Positions 26,507 to 35,471 of a stretch of DNA of 41,102 nucleotides are shown here, piece by piece. The stretch is taken from NCBI RefSeq assembly GCF_021168555.1, contig NZ_JAJOZS010000020.1, forward strand, positions 1 to 41,102. Reading direction: 5' to 3'. The notes under the pieces were generated by a model. The model was not told where the DNA came from, ran no database searches, and worked only from the letters and a program-made list of their open reading frames with translations. Source of the stretch: Stenotrophomonas sp. MMGLT7. Its GTDB lineage: Bacteria; Pseudomonadota; Gammaproteobacteria; Xanthomonadales; Xanthomonadaceae. A program made the translations under genes and the position numbers. Numbering within the stretch: the first letter of the stretch is position 1; each line of letters begins with the position of its first letter.

Positions 26507-29107
26507 TCAGAAGTGGTAGGTGACGGTCAGGCGCGAGTTGCGCTGGTAGATCGGGCGGCCGTAGATCACCTTGGCGCCGCCCTGGCCGGACAGCGCGTCG
26601 GTGCGCGGGTTGCCCTCGTTGAGGCCGAACTCGTTGGTCAGGTTGTCCACCGACAGCTGCAGGTCCCAGGGGCCGTTGCGGACCATGACGGTGGCCGCCA
26701 GCGTGCCGTAGGCGGGAAGCACGGTGTTGTTCTCCAGGTCGGCGTAGCGCTTGCCGACGTAGGCGTAGCGCAGGCTGGCCTCCCAGTCGAACGCTCCGGT
26801 GGAGAACAGCACGGTCGGGGCGAGGTTGCCGTACAGCCTGGGCTGGCGGATCGGCATGTTGCCGTCCACCGTGATCGTGCCGCCGCCGCTGTTGCCGCGG
26901 CTGTCGCCGACCGCGGTCAGGTCGGAGATCTCGGTGTCGTTGTAGGTGGCGTTGACGTCCAGCCGCAGCCAGCGCAGCGGCGTCCATACCGCCGACAGCT
27001 CGATGCCGGGATTGACCACGCTGCCGCGCAGGTCCTGGTCCACCGACGCGCCGGTGAGCGGATCGATGCTGGTGACGCTGACGTTGTACGGGTCGTACTT
27101 GGTGTAGAACGCGGTGGCGAACACGTCCACGGTGGCGAAGTCGAGCTTGACGCCCAGCTCGTACTGGTTGGCCTGCGGGATGGTGACGTTGCCGGCGTTG
27201 GCGCCCTCGGACGGCGAGCGGTGCGCGCGCGCCACGCGCCCGTACACGCCCAGGGTGCCGGTCAGGTCGTAGTTGAAGCCGGCGGTCCAGTTGGTCACGC
27301 CCACGTCCAGCGCCGCCTGCCGGCGCGCGCCGGTGAGCAGTTGGGCGTTGTCGTCGGCCAGGGTGCCGTCCAGGCCCAGCGTGCCCTGCGCGGTCAACCC
27401 GCTCCAGCCGCGGTAGCGGTAGCGCTCGTAGCGGATGCCGCCCTCCAGGCGCAGGCGCTCGTTGACCTGCCAGGTGTCGGCCAGGTACGGCGCCAGCAGC
27501 GTGGTGTAGGTGCCGCCGCGGCTGCGGCTGGCGCCGTAGCCGACCACGCCGTCGTCGGTGACCGCGCCGACCACGTCGCCGGCGGCGTCGACCGCGAGCA
27601 GGTCGAGCAGGCGCGGGTTGCTGCGCATCTCCATCAGGTAGCTCTGGTAGCGCGAGTCGTACCAGCGCGCGTAGTAGGCGCCGTACAGGCCGATCGAGAC
27701 GTCGTGGCTGTCGCCGCCCCAGTCGAAGCGGCGGGTCAGGCGCGCGTCGTTGGCGATCGAGTCGGCGCGCACGTCCATCGCCCGGTACTGGCCCTGGATC
27801 ACCAGCCCGGCGGTGCTGGCCGGATCGAAGGCGCTGCCGTCGTCGACGTGGAAGTAGCGCAGCGCGGCCGTGCTCGGGAAGGCCGCCGCCGCCGCGGCCA
27901 GGCGGTCGGCGGCGTAGCCGTCGGCATCCTGCGGCGCGCTGCTCGAGTACAGCGCGTCGAAGCTCATGTCCAGGCGGTTGGCGACGAACCTGTCCGACAG
28001 GTTCCAGCCGTTGTCGAAGGCCAGGTCCAGCGAGGCGCCGATGCTGTTGAACTTCATGTGGCGGCCGTCGGACAGGTCGCGCGCCTGCCGGTACGGAGTG
28101 CCGTCCGCGTCGCTGGCGATGATCGTGGCGTCGCGCAGCTGGCGCGTGCTCAGGGTGCCGGTGAAGCGGTCGATCAGCGAGTCGAGCGAGACCGACGGAT
28201 CGCGCGGGTCGTACAGCGGGATCGGCATGTAGAACGCGTTCTTGTCGTCCAGGTGCTTGAACGAGAGGTTGAGCTTGCCGTTGTCGAAGGCGCGGGTGAG
28301 GTTGGCGCGCAGCTGGCCGCCTTCGTCGGCGGCGAAGTCCACGTCGCGGTAGCCGTCGTTGCGGCGCACGAAGCCGCCCACCGCCAGGTAGGTGCGTTCG
28401 GCGACCGGGCCGGACCAGTAGCCGTCCAGGCGGTACTGGCCGGTATCGCCGAAGGTGGTGCGCACCGCGCCCTCGGGGGTGTCGCCGCCCTGGCGGGTGA
28501 CGAAGTTGACGATGGCCGCGGCGTTGGAGGCGAACACCGGCGACGGCCCGCCGCGCACCGCCTCGACCGACTCGATCATCAGGTCCGGGCGCACCAGGCC
28601 CTCGGTCTTGTAGAAGTAGCCGTTGTTGTCAGGGTAGGGCGAGATGCCGTCCTCCTGGATTACGGTGAACGAGCCCTCGTCGGGGATGCCGCGGACGCGG
28701 TAGACGTTCTGCACCTCGCCGCCGTTGGACTCGGCGTAGATGCCCGGCATCGAGCCGATCAGCGCGGCCAGGTTGAGCGGGGCGAGCTTGTCGATCTGCT
28801 CGGCCTGCAGGTTGGTGGTGGCGAACGAGGCATCGAACTGGGTCTGCGCCTGGCCGGTACCGGTGACGATCAGGCGATCCATCGAGAAGATGCCGGCATC
28901 GTCCTTGCCGGCGCTGGCCGCGCGCGCGGCCGGGTTGCCGCTTTCGGCCGGTTCGGATGGGGCGTCCTGGCCCTGCGGCTGTGCGGCGGCGACCTGCTGG
29001 GCCTGCGCGTTCGTCGCGAATGCGCAGCACAGCAGCGCGGCATGCAGGATCGAAGGATGCAGGGCAGGACGCGACGGCGGCGCCGGGCGCGGGACGGGAT
29101 TGTTCAT
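26507..29107 (-). CDS. TonB-dependent receptor paired with secreted phosphodiesterase-type enzyme
   Basis: This 866-aa outer-membrane receptor has a signal peptide (residues 1 to about 37, ending ATNAQAQ), a ~40-residue disordered stretch, a TonB box-like segment (MDRLIVTGTGQ), a plug (LIGSMPGIYAESNGGEVQNV, IESVEAVRGGPSPVFASNAA) and a large barrel ending YHF. I cannot name the ligand. The closely spaced downstream gene encodes an S1/P1-nuclease-like enzyme, so a phosphorus-containing nutrient such as nucleotide or phospholipid breakdown product is a reasonable guess, not shown by sequence. The ATG at 29107 lacks a clear ribosome site; no better in-frame start gives a signal peptide. Confidence 0.82.
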   Translation of the reverse strand: MNNPVPRPAPPSRPALHPSILHAALLCCAFATNAQAQQVAAAQPQGQDAPSEPAESGNPAARAASAGKDDAGIFSMDRLIVTGTGQAQTQFDASFATTNLQAEQIDKLAPLNLAALIGSMPGIYAESNGGEVQNVYRVRGIPDEGSFTVIQEDGISPYPDNNGYFYKTEGLVRPDLMIESVEAVRGGPSPVFASNAAAIVNFVTRQGGDTPEGAVRTTFGDTGQYRLDGYWSGPVAERTYLAVGGFVRRNDGYRDVDFAADEGGQLRANLTRAFDNGKLNLSFKHLDDKNAFYMPIPLYDPRDPSVSLDSLIDRFTGTLSTRQLRDATIIASDADGTPYRQARDLSDGRHMKFNSIGASLDLAFDNGWNLSDRFVANRLDMSFDALYSSSAPQDADGYAADRLAAAAAAFPSTAALRYFHVDDGSAFDPASTAGLVIQGQYRAMDVRADSIANDARLTRRFDWGGDSHDVSIGLYGAYYARWYDSRYQSYLMEMRSNPRLLDLLAVDAAGDVVGAVTDDGVVGYGASRSRGGTYTTLLAPYLADTWQVNERLRLEGGIRYERYRYRGWSGLTAQGTLGLDGTLADDNAQLLTGARRQAALDVGVTNWTAGFNYDLTGTLGVYGRVARAHRSPSEGANAGNVTIPQANQYELGVKLDFATVDVFATAFYTKYDPYNVSVTSIDPLTGASVDQDLRGSVVNPGIELSAVWTPLRWLRLDVNATYNDTEISDLTAVGDSRGNSGGGTITVDGNMPIRQPRLYGNLAPTVLFSTGAFDWEASLRYAYVGKRYADLENNTVLPAYGTLAATVMVRNGPWDLQLSVDNLTNEFGLNEGNPRTDALSGQGGAKVIYGRPIYQRNSRLTVTYHF

Positions 29108-29400
29108 GTGGGCGGCGGGGTGCGGGAGGACTTCGCAGCCTGTGTCGCATTTGTTGCGCCCCGGTTACCTTTTGCCGCGGAATGGCCATCGATGTGACGC
29201 GCGTCGGATTGCGCCGCCGTGCCGGGCACCGCAGGCAGTCCCGCGGCGGTGCCCATGCCGGATCGGCGATGGCGGGCAGGCGAACGGGACTGCACCGCCG
29301 GCACGGCGTCCGCGGGCAGCAAGGCGGCGTGGCGGATTTCCCGCAGGCGTCGTCGCGATGCGCCGGAGCGGCCGGCGACGATACCGCCATGCCGGCCCGC
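29108..29400. other. Upstream region of the TonB-dependent receptor
   Basis: I see no gene here. The short minus-strand frame at 29104-29322 has no ribosome site and shadow-like composition. The receptor promoter should lie here; I cannot define it. Confidence 0.4.
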
Positions 29401-29433
29401 AAACGAAAAACGCCCCGCGATCGCGGGGCGTTT
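29401..29433 (-). terminator. Intrinsic terminator after rho
   Basis: The palindrome CGCCCCGCGATCGCGGGGCG (29411-29430), lengthened by A-T pairs on each side, is followed on the minus strand by TTTTTCGTTT. It ends the rho transcript 21 nt after the stop codon and separates it from the downstream receptor gene. The plus-strand side has only TTT. Confidence 0.92.
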
Positions 29434-29454
29434 GCTCGTGCGCGGCCGGTTGGC

Positions 29455-31242
29455 TCAGCGCTTCATCGAGCTGAAGAACTCGTCGTTGGACTTGGTGTTC
29501 TTCATCTTGTCGAGCATGAACTCCATCGCCGCGATCTCGTCCATCGGGTGCAGCAGCTTGCGCAGGATCCAGATCTTCTGCAGCAGTTCCGGCTCGATCA
29601 GCAGGTCCTCGCGGCGGGTGCCGGAGCGGTTGATGTCGATGGCGGGGTAGACGCGCTTCTCGGCGATGCGGCGGTTCAGGTGCACTTCGCTGTTGCCGGT
29701 GCCCTTGAACTCCTCGTAGATCACCTCGTCCATCTTGCTGCCGGTCTCCACCAGCGCGGTGGCGATGATGCTCAGGCTGCCGCCTTCCTCGACGTTGCGG
29801 GCCGCGCCGAAGAAGCGCTTCGGCCGGTGCAGCGCGTTGGCGTCGACGCCGCCGCTGAGCACCTTGCCCGAGCTGGGCACCACGTTGTTGTAGGCGCGCG
29901 CCAGGCGGGTGATCGAGTCGAGCAGGATCACCACGTCCTTCTTGTGCTCGACCAGGCGCTTGGCGCGCTCGATCACCATCTCGGCGACCTGCACGTGGCG
30001 CGCGGCCGGCTCGTCGAAGGTGGAGCTGATGACCTCGCCGCGCACGGTGCGCTGCATCTCGGTCACTTCCTCCGGGCGCTCGTCGATCAGCAGCACGATC
30101 AGGTGCACTTCCGGGTGGTTGGTGGTGATGGCGGTGGCGACCTGCTGCATCAGCATGGTCTTGCCGGCCTTGGGCGGGGACACGATCAGCGCGCGCTGGC
30201 CCTTGCCCTGCGGCGCCATCAGGTCGAGGATGCGGCCGGAGATGTCCTCGGTGGAACCGTCGCCGCGCTCCAGGCGGAAGCGCCGGCGCGGGAACAGGGG
30301 GGTCAGGTTCTCGAACAGGACCTTGTTCTTGGACGCTTCCAGCGGCTCGCCGTTGATGGTGTCGATCGTGGACAGGGCGAAGTAGCGCTCGCCGTCCTTG
30401 GGGAAGCGGATGCGGCCGGACAGGTAGTCGCCGGTGCGCAGGTTGAAGCGGCGGATCTGGCTGGGCGAGATGTAGGTGTCGTCCGGGCCGGCCAGGTAGC
30501 TGGCCTCGGCCGCGCGCAGGAAGCCGAAGCCGTCGGGCAGGATCTCCAGCACGCCGTCGGCGGCCACGCCCTCGCCGTGGCGGGCCAGCACCTTGAGCAG
30601 GGCGAAGATCACGTCCTGCTTGCGCGCGCGGGCCACGCCGTCGTGGATGTTGAGCTGCTCGGCGATGTCCAGCAGCTTCTGCGCCGGCATCTGCTTGAGG
30701 TCGCTCAGCGAGTACTGCGGGAAGCCCTCGGGCACGCCCGGCTGCGGACGCGAGACGAAGGTGTTGTCGTTGCCGCCGTCGCTGGGCAGGCCTTCGGTGC
30801 CGAAGCGCTCGCCACGGTTGCGGTCGCGGTCGCGGCGGTTGCGGAAGCGGTCGCGGCGGTTGCCCTGCTGGTTCTGGTTGTTGCCCTGCGGGTTGTTGCC
30901 CTGGGGATTGCCGGAGCGCTGCGGGTTGCCGCCTTCGCGCGGTTCGCCGGATTCGCCCTGCTGCGACGGATTGCCGCCGCCGGACTGCTCACCGGAGGCC
31001 GTCGCCGGTGCGGCGGGGCGGGATTCGGCGGGTGCGGCCGAAGGCGCAGGCGCGCTGGGCGCGGCCGGTGCGGATTCGGCAGGGGCGGGCGCAGGCGGGG
31101 GCGGCAGCGGCAGGTTCGGCTGGCCGGCATCGGTCGCGGCGCCTTCGCCGCCGGCCGCGGCCTTGCTGACGCGCGGCTTGCGCACGCGCTTTTCGACAGG
31201 AGCGTCGGCGCTCCCGGTATCGGTAGGAGTGTTCTCGGACAA
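29455..31242 (-). CDS. rho: Transcription termination factor Rho with long disordered N-terminus
   Basis: Rho is the hexameric RNA helicase that ends transcription. At 595 aa it is about 176 longer than E. coli Rho (419). The normal core starts near residue 178 ([14 protein letters not shown]). RNA-binding DGFGFLR is at 237-243, Walker A SPPKAGKT at 355-362, and the ATPase motif [16 protein letters not shown] and Q-loop region follow. The extra N-terminus has three zones: basic/Ala (1-40), Pro/Ala (41-82), then Gly/Asn/Gln-rich (83-128) running into an Arg/Asp repeat ([18 protein letters not shown], 129-146). This is a low-complexity RNA-binding-like tail. GAGGA precedes the ATG. It is 239 nt downstream of trxA, the E. 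coli order. Confidence 0.97.
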   Translation of the reverse strand: MSENTPTDTGSADAPVEKRVRKPRVSKAAAGGEGAATDAGQPNLPLPPPPAPAPAESAPAAPSAPAPSAAPAESRPAAPATASGEQSGGGNPSQQGESGEPREGGNPQRSGNPQGNNPQGNNQNQQGNRRDRFRNRRDRDRNRGERFGTEGLPSDGGNDNTFVSRPQPGVPEGFPQYSLSDLKQMPAQKLLDIAEQLNIHDGVARARKQDVIFALLKVLARHGEGVAADGVLEILPDGFGFLRAAEASYLAGPDDTYISPSQIRRFNLRTGDYLSGRIRFPKDGERYFALSTIDTINGEPLEASKNKVLFENLTPLFPRRRFRLERGDGSTEDISGRILDLMAPQGKGQRALIVSPPKAGKTMLMQQVATAITTNHPEVHLIVLLIDERPEEVTEMQRTVRGEVISSTFDEPAARHVQVAEMVIERAKRLVEHKKDVVILLDSITRLARAYNNVVPSSGKVLSGGVDANALHRPKRFFGAARNVEEGGSLSIIATALVETGSKMDEVIYEEFKGTGNSEVHLNRRIAEKRVYPAIDINRSGTRREDLLIEPELLQKIWILRKLLHPMDEIAAMEFMLDKMKNTKSNDEFFSSMKR

Positions 31243-31304
31243 GTGCGTGATTCCTCGCTAAGACGTGCGAGCGCCCGGATGGGGCGAACCAAGTGGAGTG
31301 GATT

Positions 31305-31330
31305 GAGGGTTCTAGAAAGAGGGTTCTAGA
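31305..31330. repeat. Tandem 12-mer GAGGGTTCTAGA x2 upstream of rho
   Basis: GAGGGTTCTAGA occurs at 31305-31316 and 31319-31330 (14-nt period), 63-88 nt upstream of the rho start codon. Each copy holds the self-complementary TCTAGA. It could be a regulator site or part of the rho leader. Confidence 0.6.
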
Positions 31331-31481
31331 CAGGGTGCGGCACGCGAATGCGGGCCGGATGCGACGACACTACCACTGCCCCGCCGCGGTGCGCAAGCCA
31401 TGCAGGGCAGGCGATTCAGCCGCCGCCGCCTTCCCCGGCGGCGGGCATGGGGGCGGGCAACGCAGTGGCTGCGCGCCGGGT

Positions 31482-31823
31482 TCAGGCCGCCGCGCTGCCC
31501 AGGGTCTTGTCGATCATCTGCGACAACTGGCCCTTGCCGACCGCGCCGATCTGGGTGGCCTGGATCTGCCCGTCCTTGAACAGCAGCAGCATCGGGATCG
31601 AGCGCACGTGGTACTTGATCGCGGTGGCGCGGTTTTCGTCCACGTTCACCTTGGCGATCTTCAGCTTGCCCTCGTAGGCGGTGGCAAGCTCGTCCAGCAC
31701 CGGCGAGATCATCTTGCACGGGCCGCACCATTCGGCCCAGAAATCCACCAGGACCGGTTCGCCGGACTGCAGCACGGCGCTGTCGAAGTCGGCGTCGCTG
31801 ACTTGGAAAACCTTATCGTTCAT
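31482..31823 (-). CDS. trxA: Thioredoxin 1
   Basis: This 113-aa cytoplasmic dithiol-disulfide oxidoreductase has the active site WCGPC inside VDFWAEWCGPCKMISP and the cis-proline segment SIPMLLLF. Its length is close to the E. coli protein (109). The ATG at 31823 has AGGAGA 6 nt upstream; the longer upstream frame is not needed. It is divergent from rhlB and lies upstream of rho on the same strand, the conserved rhlB|trxA-rho order of gammaproteobacteria. Confidence 0.97.
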   Translation of the reverse strand: MNDKVFQVSDADFDSAVLQSGEPVLVDFWAEWCGPCKMISPVLDELATAYEGKLKIAKVNVDENRATAIKYHVRSIPMLLLFKDGQIQATQIGAVGKGQLSQMIDKTLGSAAA

Positions 31824-32020
31824 TGCGTCTCCTGGGGTAGCGCGACTGCCCGGGGCGGGTTGATCGCCGCATTGCGGTAAACTGGAGCACTGCGTCGCGA
31901 AATCAAGGGTGTGTCCCCGCTCGCGCGCGATCCGGTACAGGCGCCGCAGTGTGCGATGCCGCCGGAACCGATGCAAGCCGCGTCCGCCAGATTGCGGGCA
32001 GCCCAATAAAGACGGAATCA
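31824..32020. promoter_or_regulatory. Divergent trxA | rhlB promoter region
   Basis: This 197-nt gap should hold both promoters. On the plus strand TAAACT (31878-31883) is a -10-like hexamer about 137 nt before the rhlB ATG, so rhlB would have a ~130-nt leader. No matching -35 is clear. Confidence 0.35.
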
Positions 32021-33787
32021 ATGAGCGACAAACCGCTGACCGACATAACCTTCTCCTCCTTCGCCCTGCAGCCGGAACTGCTGGCCGGTCTCGAGGGAGC
32101 CGGATTCACCCGCTGCACGCCGATCCAGGCCCTGACCCTACCTGTGGCCCTGGCCGGGCGCGACGTCGCCGGCCAGGCGCAGACCGGCACCGGCAAGACG
32201 CTGGCGTTCCTGGTGGCGGTGATCGACCGCCTGATGACCCGCCCGGCGCTGGCCGAGCGCAAGCCCGAGGACCCGCGTGCGCTGATCCTGGCGCCCACCC
32301 GCGAGCTGGCGATCCAGATCCACAAGGACGCGGTCAAGTTCGCCTCCGACCTGGGGCTGCGCTTCGCGCTGGTCTACGGCGGCGTGGACTACGACAAGCA
32401 GCGCGAGCTGCTGCAGCAGGGCGTGGACGTGATCATCGCCACCCCCGGCCGGCTGATCGACTACGTCAAGCAGCACAAGGTGGTGTCGCTGCACGCCTGC
32501 GAGATCTGCGTGCTCGACGAGGCCGACCGCATGTTCGACCTGGGCTTCATCAAGGACATCCGCTTCCTGCTGCGGCGCATGCCCGAGCGCGGCACCCGGC
32601 AGACGCTGCTGTTCAGCGCCACCCTCAGCCACCGCGTGCTGGAGCTGGCCTACGAGCACATGAACGAGCCGGAGAAGCTGGTGGTGGAGACCGACCACAT
32701 CACCGCCGACCGCGTGCGCCAGCGCGTGTATTTCCCGTCCAACGAGGAGAAGATCCCGCTGCTGCTGGGCCTGCTCTCGCGCAGCGAGGGCGCGCGCACC
32801 ATGGTGTTCGTCAACACCAAGGCCTGGGTGGAGCGGGTGGCGCGCTCGCTGGAGAAGGCCGGCTACCGCGTCGGCGTGCTCTCCGGCGACGTGCCGCAGA
32901 AGAAGCGCGAGAGCCTGCTCAACCGCTTCCAGAAGGGCCAGCTGGAGATCCTGGTGGCCACCGACGTGGCCGCGCGCGGCCTGCACATCGACGGCATCAA
33001 GTACGTCTACAACTACGACCTGCCGTTCGACGCCGAGGACTACGTGCACCGCATCGGCCGCACCGCGCGGCTGGGCGAGGAGGGCGATGCGATCAGCTTC
33101 GCCTGCGAGCTGTACGCGATGAGCCTGCCGGACATCGAGGCCTACATCGAGCAGAAGATCCCGGTCGAGCCGGTCACCGCCGAGCTGCTGACGCCGCAGC
33201 CGCGCCCGCAGCGCCCGGCGCCGGTGGCCGGTGAAGGCGAGGAAGAGGAGGAAAGCATCGGCGAGATCTTCCGCGAGGCGCGCGAGCAGCGTGCCGCCGA
33301 CGAGCAGCGCCGTGGCGGCGGCCGCGGCCGTCCGGGCGAGCGCAGCGGCGGCCGTGGCGAATCCCGCGGCGGCGCCCGCGGGGGCGACGGCAAGCCGCGC
33401 CCGCGCCGCACCCCGGCCGCCGCGACGGACGGGCAGGCGGTGGCCGTGGCCGCCGGCGAAGAAGCCGCCAAGCCGCAGGTCGCAGCGCCGCCGCCGGCGG
33501 ATGCCGCCGTGGCCGAAGGCGAGCACGCGCCGCGCAAGCGCCGCCGCCGCCGCAAGGGCCGTCCGCTCGAGGGCGCCGGCGGCGAGGGCGTTGCCGCGCC
33601 CGCGCCGGTCGCGCCGGTCGCGCCGCCGCCCGCCGCCAAACCGGCCGCCAAGCCGGCCGCGCGCGCGGCTGCCTCACGCAGCAGCAAGCCGGTGCAGGTG
33701 ATCGCCAAGCCGGCCGGCAACCGCAACAACGACTCCTTCCTGACCCGCCTGGGCCGCAAGATCCGTTCGCTGGTTTCCGGTTCCTGA
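32021..33787 (+). CDS. rhlB: DEAD-box RNA helicase RhlB with long basic tail
   Basis: RhlB unwinds RNA and in E. coli joins the RNA degradosome. The 588-aa protein has the helicase core at 1-390: Q motif (FTRCTPIQ), AQTGTGKT (53-60), DEAD (166-169), SAT (199-201) and HRIGRTAR (343-350). Beyond it lies a ~198-residue disordered tail with an acidic patch (GEEEEES), Arg/Gly repeats, a basic run ([12 protein letters not shown]) and an Ala/Pro/Lys repeat ([16 protein letters not shown]). The E. coli protein is about 421 aa. Similar tails occur in relatives as far as I recall. The ATG at 32021 gives the normal N-terminus ([14 protein letters not shown]). Genes trxA and rho lie divergently beside it. 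Confidence 0.95.
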   Translation: MSDKPLTDITFSSFALQPELLAGLEGAGFTRCTPIQALTLPVALAGRDVAGQAQTGTGKTLAFLVAVIDRLMTRPALAERKPEDPRALILAPTRELAIQIHKDAVKFASDLGLRFALVYGGVDYDKQRELLQQGVDVIIATPGRLIDYVKQHKVVSLHACEICVLDEADRMFDLGFIKDIRFLLRRMPERGTRQTLLFSATLSHRVLELAYEHMNEPEKLVVETDHITADRVRQRVYFPSNEEKIPLLLGLLSRSEGARTMVFVNTKAWVERVARSLEKAGYRVGVLSGDVPQKKRESLLNRFQKGQLEILVATDVAARGLHIDGIKYVYNYDLPFDAEDYVHRIGRTARLGEEGDAISFACELYAMSLPDIEAYIEQKIPVEPVTAELLTPQPRPQRPAPVAGEGEEEEESIGEIFREAREQRAADEQRRGGGRGRPGERSGGRGESRGGARGGDGKPRPRRTPAAATDGQAVAVAAGEEAAKPQVAAPPPADAAVAEGEHAPRKRRRRRKGRPLEGAGGEGVAAPAPVAPVAPPPAAKPAAKPAARAAASRSSKPVQVIAKPAGNRNNDSFLTRLGRKIRSLVSGS

Positions 33788-33821
33788 CCGGCGGTACTGC
33801 CGTTCCCGCACGACGCTCCGG

Positions 33822-33827
33822 CATAAT
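33822..33827 (+). promoter_or_regulatory. -10-like CATAAT, probable leaderless ftsE start
   Basis: CATAAT ends 6 nt before the ftsE ATG and no Shine-Dalgarno sequence intervenes. It lies in the 46-nt gap after rhlB. Confidence 0.45.
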
Positions 33828-33833
33828 CGCCGC

Positions 33834-34520
33834 ATGAGCGTCCTGCGGTTCGACAACGTCAGCAAGCAATATGCCGGTGGCCACCAGGCCCTGGTCGATG
33901 TCAGTTTCGAGGTGGCGCCCGGCGAGATGCTGTTCGTCACCGGCCATTCCGGTGCCGGCAAGAGCACGCTGCTCAAGCTGATCCACCTCAGCGAGCGGCC
34001 CTCGCGCGGGGCGGTGATCTTCGACGAGCGCAACCTGCTCAAGGTGCGCGGCCGGCGCATCCCGCTGCACCGGCGCCAGGTCGGCGCGGTCTACCAGGAC
34101 CACCGCCTGCTGATGGACCGTTCCATCGCCGAGAACGTGGCGCTGCCGCTGATCCTGCGCGGCACCCGCCGCGGCGAGATCGGCAAGCGGGTGCGCTCGG
34201 CGCTGGAGCGGATCGGCCTGGCGCACCGCGAGCAGGCGCTGCCGTCGCAGCTGTCGGCCGGCGAGCAGCAGCGCGTGGGCATCGCCCGCGCCATCGTCGG
34301 CGAGCCCAAGCTGCTGGTGGCCGACGAGCCCACCGGCAACCTCGACCCGACCCTGGCCGCGGAGATCATGCAACTGTTCGCCGAACTGCCCGAACGCGGC
34401 ACCAGCGTGCTGGTGGTCAGCCACGACCTGGCGCTGCTCAAGCGCATGCGCAGGCGCGTGCTGATCCTCGACCACGGCAGGCTGGTGGACGACATCTCGC
34501 CACAGGACCTGGCCGAATGA
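33834..34520 (+). CDS. ftsE: Cell division ABC-type ATPase FtsE
   Basis: FtsE with FtsX forms an ABC-like complex at the division site that activates cell-wall hydrolases. The 228-aa protein has Walker A GHSGAGKST (37-45), the signature LSAGEQQR, Walker B LLVADEPTGNLD and the His-loop VVSHD, all intact. Its stop overlaps the start of ftsX by 4 nt (ATGA), a sign of coupled translation. In E. coli the order is ftsY-ftsE-ftsX-rpoH; here ftsY is absent and rpoH follows after two extra genes. Confidence 0.96.
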   Translation: MSVLRFDNVSKQYAGGHQALVDVSFEVAPGEMLFVTGHSGAGKSTLLKLIHLSERPSRGAVIFDERNLLKVRGRRIPLHRRQVGAVYQDHRLLMDRSIAENVALPLILRGTRRGEIGKRVRSALERIGLAHREQALPSQLSAGEQQRVGIARAIVGEPKLLVADEPTGNLDPTLAAEIMQLFAELPERGTSVLVVSHDLALLKRMRRRVLILDHGRLVDDISPQDLAE

Positions 34521-35467
34521 GCAAGCCCGCCAACAATCCCGCGGCGGCGCCGTCGCGGCTGGGCGTGTGGTGGGACCACCACGTCCACAGCATCGCCTTC
34601 AGCCTCGGCCGCGCGCTGCGCCGGCCGTGGTCGACGTTGCTGACGGTCATGGTGATGGCGCTGGCGCTGGCATTGCCGCTGGGCATGTCGATCGCGCTGG
34701 ACAACCTGCGCCACTTCGCCGGCAGCGTGCAGCAGTCGCGCGACATCAGCCTGTTCCTGAAGGCCGAGGTCGGCGCCGGTCCGGCGCGGGCGCTGGCCGA
34801 GACCCTGCGCGGCCGCGGCGAGGTGGCCGCGGTGCAGCTGCGCACGCCGCAGCAGGGCCTGGAGGAACTGCGCGCCAGCGCCGGGCTGGGCGAGGCGATC
34901 GACGCGCTGGGCGACAACCCGCTGCCGACGCTGCTGGTCGTCACCCCTTCGGCCGAGGCCGACGACAGCCGCCTGGCGGCTTCGCTGCAGGAACTGCCGC
35001 AGGCCGACCTGGTGCAGCACGACGCGGTATGGCGGCAGCGGCTCGACGGCTGGCTGCACTTCGGCAGCCGGCTGGTGCAGGTGCTGTCGGTGCTGCTGGG
35101 CGTCGGCGCGGTGCTGGTGGTCGGCAACACGGTGCGGCTGGACATCCAGACCCGGCGCGAGGAGATCGGCGTGCTGCAGCTGCTGGGCGCCAGCGACGGC
35201 TTCATCCGCCGCCCGTTCCTGTACCTGGGCGCCTGGTACGGGCTGGGCGCCGGCGCGGTGGCGCTGGGCCTGATCGGCCTGGCCGGGCTGGCGCTGCGCA
35301 CGCCGCTGGCGGCGCTGGCCGACAGCTACGGCGGCGGCTTCGTGCTGCACGGCCTGGACCTGCCGCACTCGGCGATGGTGCTGGCCGGCACGATGCTGCT
35401 CGGCTGGCTGGGCGCGTGGCTGGTGGCCGGGCACTTCCTGCGCCAGACCCGCCCGACCGAGGTCTGA
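34517..35467 (+). CDS. ftsX: Cell division membrane protein FtsX
   Basis: This 316-aa inner-membrane partner of FtsE has four hydrophobic segments: one near 41-62, then a large periplasmic domain (about 63-185), and three in the C-terminal half. The conserved cytoplasmic RREEIGVLQLLGASDGFIRR is visible between segments 2 and 3. It overlaps ftsE by 4 nt. The response-regulator gene starts 4 nt after its stop, so all appear to be one operon. Confidence 0.95.
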   Translation: MSKPANNPAAAPSRLGVWWDHHVHSIAFSLGRALRRPWSTLLTVMVMALALALPLGMSIALDNLRHFAGSVQQSRDISLFLKAEVGAGPARALAETLRGRGEVAAVQLRTPQQGLEELRASAGLGEAIDALGDNPLPTLLVVTPSAEADDSRLAASLQELPQADLVQHDAVWRQRLDGWLHFGSRLVQVLSVLLGVGAVLVVGNTVRLDIQTRREEIGVLQLLGASDGFIRRPFLYLGAWYGLGAGAVALGLIGLAGLALRTPLAALADSYGGGFVLHGLDLPHSAMVLAGTMLLGWLGAWLVAGHFLRQTRPTEV

Positions 35468-35471
35468 GCCC

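Noticed and set aside
28957..31329. 790-codon plus-strand frame over rho
   Set aside because: It is entirely antisense to the receptor start and rho, which are unmistakable; no domain is seen in it.
33142..33759. Minus-strand frame inside the rhlB tail
   Set aside because: Antisense to a certain gene and made of the complement of the Arg/Ala/Pro repeats.
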